The translations under genes were made by a program, and so were the position numbers. The notes under the pieces were generated by a model, which had not been told where the DNA came from, searched no databases, and was given only the letters and a program-made list of their open reading frames with translations. Shown piece after piece: positions 6,094 to 10,770 of a DNA stretch of 10,770 nucleotides (positions are counted from its first letter, which is position 1; each line of letters begins with the position of its first letter). Origin of the DNA: Acidobacteriota bacterium (GTDB taxonomy: Bacteria; Acidobacteriota; Terriglobia; Acidiferrales; 2-02-FULL-67-57); the NCBI GenBank assembly GCA_016189965.1, contig JACPRL010000141.1, positions 1 to 10,770 on the forward strand, given 5' to 3'.

Positions 6094-6408
6094 CTACGAC
6101 TCGACCAGCGAGTCCAAGTAGGCGAGCAGGCTGCGGCCCACTTGCCGCTCGAACATCTCCGCCAGCGACGGGATGCGGCCCACGGCTTCGTCGAGCGCGA
6201 TGCGCTCCACCCGCTGCATGGGGTAGAAAATCGTCGCCAGCCCGACGGCACCCGCCTCCGGATCCTTCACCTGCCGGATGAAGTCTTCAAAGCTGTTGAC
6301 GTCAATCCCGCGCACCGTCACGCCCGACGGCGTCAGCGCAATCAACTGCCCCCAGATTTTCTCCTTCGGGTCGTGCAAACTAACGATGACGATGGAATTC
6401 AGTTCCAT
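6094..6408 (-). CDS. conserved-looking 104-aa protein of unknown function
   Basis: I do not recognise this family by name. The 104-aa soluble, acidic protein begins MELNSIVIVSLHDPKEK, and has alternating short beta-like stretches: IVIVSL (6-11), WGQLIALTPSGVTVRGID (19-36), ATIFYPMQRVERIALDE (58-74). A helical C-terminal part, PSLAEMFERQVGRSLLAYL (80-98), follows. The pattern of a small bent barrel (G-x-L-x4-x-G-V-x-V-x-G then YPM-x-R-V-E-R-I) recalls Sm/Lsm-like or other SH3-like folds, which is a guess from pattern only. It begins 29 nt after scoB, so it is probably cotranscribed as the last gene of the right-hand block; no good Shine-Dalgarno precedes ATG 6406-6408 (GGAGG lies about 25 nt away). 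Base composition and codon use look like the neighbours. Confidence 0.75.
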   Translation of the reverse strand: MELNSIVIVSLHDPKEKIWGQLIALTPSGVTVRGIDVNSFEDFIRQVKDPEAGAVGLATIFYPMQRVERIALDEAVGRIPSLAEMFERQVGRSLLAYLDSLVES

Positions 6409-6437
6409 GGGCGTCGCGGGCTGCTGCTATTGTCCTC

Positions 6438-7106
6438 CTAGACCTTGATCTGCTTCAAGTCCTTCGCGAGAGCCAAGGTCGGCTCCGTCGCTTTTTGCAC
6501 TTCCTCGGGCGTGACGCCCGGCGCCACCTCTTTCAGCACCAGCCCGTCCGGCGTCACCTCCATCACCGCCAGCTCGGTGATGATGGTGTTCACCACGCCC
6601 ACGCCGGTGAGCGGCAGCGTGCACCGCTTCAGGATCTTCGGCTTGCCCTTCGCCGTGTGCTCCATCGCCACGATGACGCGCCGCGCACCCGCCACCAAGT
6701 CCATCGCGCCGCCCATGCCCTTCACCATTTTGCCCGGAATCATCCAGTTGGCCAGATTGCCCTTCGCGTCCACTTCGAGGGCGCCGAGGATGGAGAGGTC
6801 AATGTGGCCGCCGCGAATCATGGCGAAGGAATCGGCGCTCGAGAAATAGCAGGCGCCGCGCACCTCCGTCACCGTCTCCTTGCCGGCGCTGATCAGGTCG
6901 GGGTCTTCCTCGCCTTCGTACGGCCACGGCCCGATGCCCAGCAGCCCGTTCTCCGACTGCAGCACCACGTCCATGCCCGCCGGGATGTAGTTCACCACCA
7001 GCGTGGGCAACCCGATGCCCAGGTTCACGTAGTAGCCGTCGCGCAGCTCCTGCGCCACGCGCCGGGCGATGAACTCCCGCGCCGCTTCCCCCGTCAACGC
7101 CGCCAT
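6438..7106 (-). CDS. scoB: 3-oxoacid CoA-transferase subunit B
   Basis: The beta subunit of a family I CoA-transferase, 222 aa (normal length). With ScoA it moves CoA between succinyl-CoA and acetoacetate or a similar 3-oxoacid in the cytoplasm. The catalytic glutamate is E52 in SENGLLGIGP (51-60), the thioester-forming residue in this family. RGGHIDLSILGALEVD (98-113) and the GNLANWMIPGK...GMGGAMDLV block (116-138) are further hallmarks. The ATG at 7104-7106 has GGAGG upstream and lies 15 nt after the scoA stop, the usual A-then-B order. Succinyl-CoA:3-oxoacid transferase (Sco) is favoured over acetate:acetoacetate (AtoDA) by overall sequence feel only; the donor is not proven. Confidence 0.93.
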   Translation of the reverse strand: MAALTGEAAREFIARRVAQELRDGYYVNLGIGLPTLVVNYIPAGMDVVLQSENGLLGIGPWPYEGEEDPDLISAGKETVTEVRGACYFSSADSFAMIRGGHIDLSILGALEVDAKGNLANWMIPGKMVKGMGGAMDLVAGARRVIVAMEHTAKGKPKILKRCTLPLTGVGVVNTIITELAVMEVTPDGLVLKEVAPGVTPEEVQKATEPTLALAKDLKQIKV

Positions 7107-7121
7107 TGCTCCTCCATCCTC

Positions 7122-7823
7122 CTATGCCTCCTTCTTCCTCACCGTGCGCCGCTCGATGCGCTTCTCGTAGTTCACGCCCTGGAAGATGGCGTCCACATAG
7201 ATGCCGGGCGTGTGAACCGTGTCCGGGTCGAGCGCCCCCAGCTCCACCAGCTCCTCCACCTCGGCAATCACGTAGTCGGCCGCCGTTGCCATCACCGCGT
7301 TGAAGTTCCGCGCCGTCTTGCGGTAAACCAGATTTCCCCACGGGTCGCCCTTCCACGCCTTGAGGAAAGCGAACTGCGCCCGCAGCGGCTTCTCCAGCAC
7401 ATACATCTTGCCGTCAAACTCCCGCGTCTCCTTGCCCTCGGCCACCAGCGTCCCGTAGCCCGTCGGCGTCAAAAACCCGCCGAGGCCCGCCCCGGCAGCG
7501 CGCATGCGCTCGGCGAGCGTCCCTTGCGGGATCAGCTCCACTTCCAGCTCGCCGCTCAGCACCTGCTGCTCGAAGAGCTTGTTCTCGCCCACATAGGTGG
7601 AAATCATCTTCTTCACCTGCCGCGTCTGGAGCAGCAGCCCGATGCCGAAATCGTCCACGCCGGCGTTGTTCGACATCACCGTCAGGTGGCGGATTGCCTT
7701 CCGCCGCACCGCCGCAATCAGGTTTTCCGGAATCCCGCACAGCCCGAAGCCGCCCATCATAATCGTCGCGCCGTCGCCCACCTTCCGGATGGCCTCGTCG
7801 GCGTTCTTCACCACTTTGTTCAT
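7122..7823 (-). CDS. scoA: 3-oxoacid CoA-transferase subunit A
   Basis: The alpha subunit of the same CoA-transferase, 233 aa. The family signature is clear in GATIMMGGFGLCGIPENLI (18-36), followed by SNNAG (51-55), a QGTLAERMRAAGAG segment (100-113) and GNLVYRKTARNFN (163-175). The frame can be extended to a TTG at 7854-7856, but ATG 7821-7823 gives the normal N terminus MNKVVKNADEA, has GGAGG ten bases upstream, and overlaps the tyrA stop in an ATGA. That overlap makes translational coupling with tyrA likely. Joining acetoacetate-level CoA chemistry to a tyrosine synthesis gene is unusual; acetoacetate is an end product of tyrosine breakdown, but no breakdown gene is in view. Confidence 0.93.
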   Translation of the reverse strand: MNKVVKNADEAIRKVGDGATIMMGGFGLCGIPENLIAAVRRKAIRHLTVMSNNAGVDDFGIGLLLQTRQVKKMISTYVGENKLFEQQVLSGELEVELIPQGTLAERMRAAGAGLGGFLTPTGYGTLVAEGKETREFDGKMYVLEKPLRAQFAFLKAWKGDPWGNLVYRKTARNFNAVMATAADYVIAEVEELVELGALDPDTVHTPGIYVDAIFQGVNYEKRIERRTVRKKEA

Positions 7824-8719
7824 CGCTTCTTTTCCTCCGCGGCGCCGCGCAGCCAAGCGCAGGTTTGCTGCGCCTTCTGAAACTCTTCCTCCAGTTCTTT
7901 CGAGCGCAGGTGCGTGCGCAGGCGCTCCAGCCGCTGCTCCAGCCGCTCGAGCGCCCGCGCCAGGTTGTCGGCGTTGGTCAGGCAGATGTCGCGCCAGAGC
8001 TCGTAGGGGCTCCCCGCCAGCCGCATCATATCGCGCAAGCCGCTCCCGGCGAGCTGCAGCGGCAGGCCGTCTTCGTCCGTTTCATCCCACACGGCACTCG
8101 CCAGCGCCGTTGACACCAATTGCGGCAGGTGCGACACCAGCGCCACCGCCCAGTCGTGCGTCTCCGCATCCAACTCCACCGGCTCCGCGCCCAGCCGCCG
8201 CACCCACACCAGAAACTCCTCTTTACCCTGAGTCGCGCCCAGCGCGACGAAGGGCTCCGCCTCCTCTGCTTCTTGTGCCTCCCGTATCACTATGTACTTC
8301 GTCCCCACAAAGAGATCGCCATTCGCGTTCTCGATTCCACTCGCTTCCTTCCCTGCCATCGGGTGCCCGCCGAGAAATCGCACTGCTTCCGGCATGGCTT
8401 CGCGCGCCAGCCGGCAGATGCGCACCTTGGTGCTGCCGCTGTCAGTCACCAGCGCGCCCGCCTTCGCCGCCCGCGCCACCGTGGGCAGCAACTCCAGGAT
8501 CAATGTCACCGGCGTGGCCAAATACACCAGGTCGGCCTCGCCGACCGCCTCGGCAATGTCCGTTGTGGCGGCGTCAATCGCGCCTCGCTCCTTCGCTCGC
8601 GCCAGAACTTCCTCTCGATCCCAGCCGATGACTTGGCCGGCAAACCCGCGCTGCTTCAGCCCCAAGGCAAACGAGCCGCCGATGAGCCCGCAACCCAGCA
8701 CCGCAATGCGCTGAAACAT
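7820..8719 (-). CDS. tyrA: prephenate dehydrogenase TyrA
   Basis: Converts prephenate to 4-hydroxyphenylpyruvate with NAD(P)+ in tyrosine synthesis. The 299-aa protein has the dinucleotide-binding GCGLIGGS (9-16), TDSGSTK (92-98), GGHPMAGKE with the presumed catalytic H119 (117-125), SHLPQLV (196-202) and GSGLRDMMRLAGSP (225-238) with the substrate-binding Arg. The acidic Asp/Glu after the Rossmann strand 2 (GWDREE, 32-37) would favour NAD+. There is no C-terminal ACT domain, so feedback control may lie at DAHP synthase. A region around 147-168 (EAQEAEEAEPF...) is longer and more Ala/Glu-rich than usual. I chose ATG 8717-8719 because it gives MFQRIAVLGCG; a TTG at 8744-8746 would add nine residues that lie in an intergenic octamer repeat. 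Confidence 0.93.
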   Translation of the reverse strand: MFQRIAVLGCGLIGGSFALGLKQRGFAGQVIGWDREEVLARAKERGAIDAATTDIAEAVGEADLVYLATPVTLILELLPTVARAAKAGALVTDSGSTKVRICRLAREAMPEAVRFLGGHPMAGKEASGIENANGDLFVGTKYIVIREAQEAEEAEPFVALGATQGKEEFLVWVRRLGAEPVELDAETHDWAVALVSHLPQLVSTALASAVWDETDEDGLPLQLAGSGLRDMMRLAGSPYELWRDICLTNADNLARALERLEQRLERLRTHLRSKELEEEFQKAQQTCAWLRGAAEEKKR

Positions 8720-8739
8720 TCGTGTAGGATGGCCTTTCC

Positions 8740-8770
8740 GAGTCAACGAGTCAACGATTCAACGCTTAAC
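8740..8770. repeat. tandem octamer repeat, GAGTCAAC family, at aroF/tyrA junction
   Basis: On the plus strand the units are GAGTCAAC (8740), GAGTCAAC (8748), GATTCAAC (8756) and a 7-nt GCTTAAC (8764). The last unit contains the aroF stop codon (TAA on the minus strand). It fills more than half of the 46-nt gap before tyrA. A related array lies upstream of the chorismate mutase gene. Confidence 0.8.
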
Positions 8771-9785
8771 CGATTCGTCGCTGGACAGCGGCCGCAATGA
8801 TGCGCAGTTGCTCCATCAACTCCGCGAACTGCTCGGGGTAGAGCGACTGCGCGCCGTCGCTCACCGCCCGCTCCGGGTCGTTGTGCACCTCGACCATGAT
8901 GCCGTCGGCGCCCGCCGCCACCGCCGCCCGCGCCATCGGCGGCACTTTGTCGCGCCGCCCGGTGCCGTGCGAGGGGTCGACGATGATGGGCAGGTGCGAG
9001 AGCTTCTTCACCACCGGGATGGCCGCCAGGTCGAGCGTGTTGCGGGTGTAGTTCTCGAAGGTGCGGATGCCGCGCTCGCAGAGAATCAGATTGTAGTTCC
9101 CGCCCTGCATCAGGTATTCGGCCGAGAGCAGCCACTCCTCGATGGTCGCCGCCAGCCCGCGTTTGAGCAGCACCGGCTTCGCCACCTTGGCCAGCTCTTT
9201 CAGTAGGTCGAAGTTCTGCATGTTGCGCGCGCCCACCTGCAGGATGTCCACGTAGTCCGCCATGAGCGGAATCTTGGTGTGGTCCATCACTTCGCTCACC
9301 ACCAGCAGCCCGTGCCGGTCGGCCGCTTCGCGCAGCCACACGAGCGCCGGCTCGCCCAGCCCCTGAAAACTGTAGGGCGAGGTGCGCGGCTTGAAGGCGC
9401 CGCCGCGCAAAATCTTCGCGCCGTGCTGGCTCACCGCTTCCGCCACGGCCAGAATCTGCTCGCGGCTCTCCACCGAGCACGGCCCCGCCATCACCACCAC
9501 TTCTTCGCCGCCCACCGCAATGCCGTTGCCCACCTCCACGACCGTGCCTTCCGGCCGGAAGCTGCGGCTGGCCAGCTTGTAGGGCGCGCTGATGCGGATG
9601 ACCTCGCGCACGCCGTCGAGCAGCTCGAGGTCGCGCGTGTCAAAATCGAGCCGCGCGCCTACCGCGCCCAGCACGGTGTGCTTGACGCCGGTCGAGCGGT
9701 GCACGGCAAAGCCCATCCCGATCAGCCGCTCGATCACGCGCTGGATCTGTTCTTCGCTCGCACCCTCCTGCATCACCACGACCAC
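8766..9785 (-). CDS. aroF: 3-deoxy-7-phosphoheptulonate (DAHP) synthase, type I-beta with N-terminal regulatory domain
   Basis: First enzyme of the shikimate pathway: condenses phosphoenolpyruvate and erythrose 4-phosphate. The 339-aa chain starts with an ACT/ferredoxin-like domain (about 1-75), as in the Thermotoga enzyme, where it gives feedback inhibition by aromatic amino acids. The barrel shows AGPCSVES with metal ligand C103 (100-107), KPRTSPYSFQGLG (132-144), NMQNF (188-192), CERGIRTFENYTRNTLD (236-252), DPSHGTGRRD with H273 (270-279), E299 and D310. The start is GTG 9783-9785 with AAGGAG seven bases upstream; a later ATG at codon 5 would break the first beta strand of the regulatory domain. 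It lies 36 nt after the chorismate mutase gene, and such DAHP synthases are known to work with or be regulated by chorismate mutase. Confidence 0.95.
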   Translation of the reverse strand: MVVVMQEGASEEQIQRVIERLIGMGFAVHRSTGVKHTVLGAVGARLDFDTRDLELLDGVREVIRISAPYKLASRSFRPEGTVVEVGNGIAVGGEEVVVMAGPCSVESREQILAVAEAVSQHGAKILRGGAFKPRTSPYSFQGLGEPALVWLREAADRHGLLVVSEVMDHTKIPLMADYVDILQVGARNMQNFDLLKELAKVAKPVLLKRGLAATIEEWLLSAEYLMQGGNYNLILCERGIRTFENYTRNTLDLAAIPVVKKLSHLPIIVDPSHGTGRRDKVPPMARAAVAAGADGIMVEVHNDPERAVSDGAQSLYPEQFAELMEQLRIIAAAVQRRIG

Positions 9786-9821
9786 GGTCTTTCTCCTTGC
9801 CTCTAGCTTTGCTGCTTCTTA

Positions 9822-10109
9822 CTACGAATCCTCTTCCTTGTAGGTCTCCTGCTCCACCACGCGCGCTTCGTCCAGGATGCGCTCGAACAGCCGCTTCAGC
9901 GCCTCGTTGCCCAGCGGCCCCTGGTTCAACTTCTGCACACGCTCCAGGATTTCCCGCTCCCGCTCCGGCTGGTAGATCGGGATGCCGTTCTGCCGCTTCA
10001 GCCGGCCAATCGCGCCGACGCAGCGCGAGCGCTCGTTCAGCAGCTCGACGAGCCGCGCGTCCAGCTCGTCAATCCGCTTCCGCCAGTCCCCGATGTCCTT
10101 TTTGCCCAT
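9822..10109 (-). CDS. aroQ: chorismate mutase, monofunctional AroQ type
   Basis: Rearranges chorismate to prephenate, feeding TyrA encoded downstream. The 95-aa all-helical protein shows the AroQ pattern: WRKRIDELDARLVELLNERS (9-28) with R10 and R27, GRLKRQNG with K38 (35-42), and PEREREILERV (48-58). The C-terminal helix is LFERILDEARVVEQE (74-88). These residues fit the active-site Arg, Lys and Arg/Glu set of the E. coli P-protein mutase domain; the position of its Gln88 seems to be E86 or Q87 here, which I cannot settle without alignment. No signal peptide and no prephenate dehydratase domain are present. ATG 10107-10109 gives the normal N terminus; the frame stays open to 10211 but there only overlaps trpA. 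It lies 17 nt after trpA, in a gap made of octamer repeats, with GGGAGG about 25 nt upstream. Confidence 0.9.
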   Translation of the reverse strand: MGKKDIGDWRKRIDELDARLVELLNERSRCVGAIGRLKRQNGIPIYQPEREREILERVQKLNQGPLGNEALKRLFERILDEARVVEQETYKEEDS

Positions 10110-10114
10110 TCGCC

Positions 10115-10137
10115 GCTTCAACGATTCTACGATGAAC
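10115..10137. repeat. short octamer repeat, GCTTCAAC/GATTCTAC, at trpA/chorismate mutase junction
   Basis: On the plus strand the units are GCTTCAAC (10115), GATTCTAC (10123) and GATGAAC (10131). They are related to the octamer array at 8740-8770. The trpA stop codon (TAG on the minus strand, 10127-10129) lies inside, as the aroF stop does in the other array. Confidence 0.5.
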
Positions 10138-10770
10138 CTCCCTTCAGTTCCCGCACCAGCGCCGCGGCGGCCGCGAGCGCCTGCTCGCTGTGCCCGTGGC
10201 GCTCGCAGCACTCCACTAGCGCGCTGCCCACTACCGCACCCTCGGCCACGCCGTCGAGCTGCGCCACTTGCTCCCGCTGCGCAATCCCGAACCCAACCGC
10301 CACCGGCAGCCGTGTATAGCGGCGCAGTCGCTTCACCACGGTTCTCACTTCCGCCGGCACGTCCGCCCGGGCGCCCGTCACACCGCGGCGCGAGATTAGA
10401 TACACGAAGCCGCGCGAAAGTCGCGCAATCGCCCGCAAGCGCGCCGGCGTCGAAGTCGGCGCCGCCAGAAACACTGTATCCAAGCCGCTGTGGCGCATCC
10501 GCCGCACGAACTCGCCCGCTTCTTCCGGCGTCAGGTCGGTGATGAGCACGCCATCAATGCCGGCCGCCGCGGCCCGCTCGGCGAACCGCTCTTCGCCGTC
10601 CTGGAGCACCGGGTTGTAATACCTGAACAGCACCTGCGGCATGCCGTGGCGCCGCCGAATCCGAGCGGCCAATCGCAGCACCGCCTCTCGCGTCGTCCCG
10701 GCCGCCAGCGCCCGCTGGCTCGCCCGCTGAATCACGGGGCCGTCGGCAATCGGGTCGGAGAACGGCACGC
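10127..10770 (-). CDS. trpA: tryptophan synthase alpha subunit TrpA (5' end cut off by window edge)
   Basis: Splits indole-3-glycerol phosphate to indole and glyceraldehyde 3-phosphate and passes indole to TrpB. About 214 C-terminal residues of a normal 260-270 are visible. Hallmarks are GVPFSDPIADGPVIQ at the edge with the catalytic Asp of the family (the Asp before GP), RYYNPVLQ, GIDGVLITDLTPEE, LAAPTSTPARL, FVYLISRRGVTG and VAVGFGIAQ near the phosphate-binding end. The catalytic Glu that precedes this by 11 residues lies outside. The first in-frame start-like codon at the edge (GTG, 10766-10768) is an internal valine, not the start. As the first gene in view of the right-hand block it implies a trp gene cluster further right. 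Substitutions such as RYYNP for the usual YYNP context look harmless. Confidence 0.95.
   Translation of the reverse strand, partial: VPFSDPIADGPVIQRASQRALAAGTTREAVLRLAARIRRRHGMPQVLFRYYNPVLQDGEERFAERAAAAGIDGVLITDLTPEEAGEFVRRMRHSGLDTVFLAAPTSTPARLRAIARLSRGFVYLISRRGVTGARADVPAEVRTVVKRLRRYTRLPVAVGFGIAQREQVAQLDGVAEGAVVGSALVECCERHGHSEQALAAAAALVRELKGGSS

Noticed and set aside
7824..7856. Longer ScoA from a TTG at 7856
   Set aside because: ATG at 7823 has a Shine-Dalgarno, overlaps the tyrA stop as ATGA and gives the normal N terminus.
6495..7880. A 461-codon open frame on the plus strand
   Set aside because: It is antisense to scoB and scoA, with the same shadow-like His/Arg/Leu-rich composition and no motifs.
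10110..10211. N-terminal extension of chorismate mutase overlapping trpA
   Set aside because: The added residues are an Arg/Ala/Gly-rich shadow of the trpA C terminus; the AroQ fold begins after ATG 10109.
1..10770. Signs of a mobile element, defence system or CRISPR array
   Set aside because: No transposase, integrase, nuclease, direct repeat-spacer array or tRNA target site was seen on either strand; composition is even apart from the short repeats listed.

Overview
The window is high-GC bacterial DNA (well above 60% by eye), and every gene I can support lies on the minus strand. Transcription therefore runs from the right edge (10770) to the left edge (1). The gene set is chromosomal and mostly housekeeping: no plasmid, phage, transposase, rRNA, tRNA or CRISPR signal was seen. 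The organism cannot be named from this alone. The trpA - chorismate mutase - DAHP synthase - tyrA order, the unrecognised 104-aa protein and the short intergenic repeats suggest an Acidobacteriota-like genome, but that is an inference.

Block 1 (10770 to 6094, in transcription order): partial trpA, a monofunctional AroQ-type chorismate mutase, a type I-beta DAHP synthase with an N-terminal ACT/ferredoxin-like domain, prephenate dehydrogenase tyrA, the two subunits of a 3-oxoacid CoA-transferase (scoA, scoB), and a 104-aa conserved-looking protein of unknown function. Gaps are 46 nt or less and tyrA/scoA overlap by 4 nt, so this looks like one transcription unit for aromatic amino acid synthesis with a CoA-transferase attached. 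No terminator with a U-run is seen at its end.

Block 2 (6093 to 5870) is a gene-free stretch of about 224 nt with two perfect hairpins and further repeat-like sequence, then a promoter candidate that would give pgsA a very short leader.

Block 3 (5869 to 1): pgsA (phosphatidylglycerophosphate synthase) is followed by a 128-nt gap with a good sigma70-like promoter. Next come four closely packed genes: gpgS (glucosyl-3-phosphoglycerate synthase, GT81-like), a second GT-A glycosyltransferase resembling mannosylglycerate synthase, a five-helix MscS-related membrane protein, and a HAD-IIB phosphatase of the mannosyl-3-phosphoglycerate phosphatase family. The 5' three quarters of leuC begins 24 nt after the phosphatase. 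Together the four genes look like a cassette that makes a glycerate-based compatible solute, possibly mannosylglucosylglycerate. GpgS would make glucosyl-3-phosphoglycerate, the second transferase would add another sugar, the phosphatase would remove the phosphate before or after that step, and the membrane protein could take part in releasing solute or sensing membrane tension. This is the most interesting part of the window.

Short tandem repeats sit at several gene junctions: a heptamer array at the channel/phosphatase junction, and an octamer family at two junctions of the aromatic operon, each overlapping the upstream stop codon.
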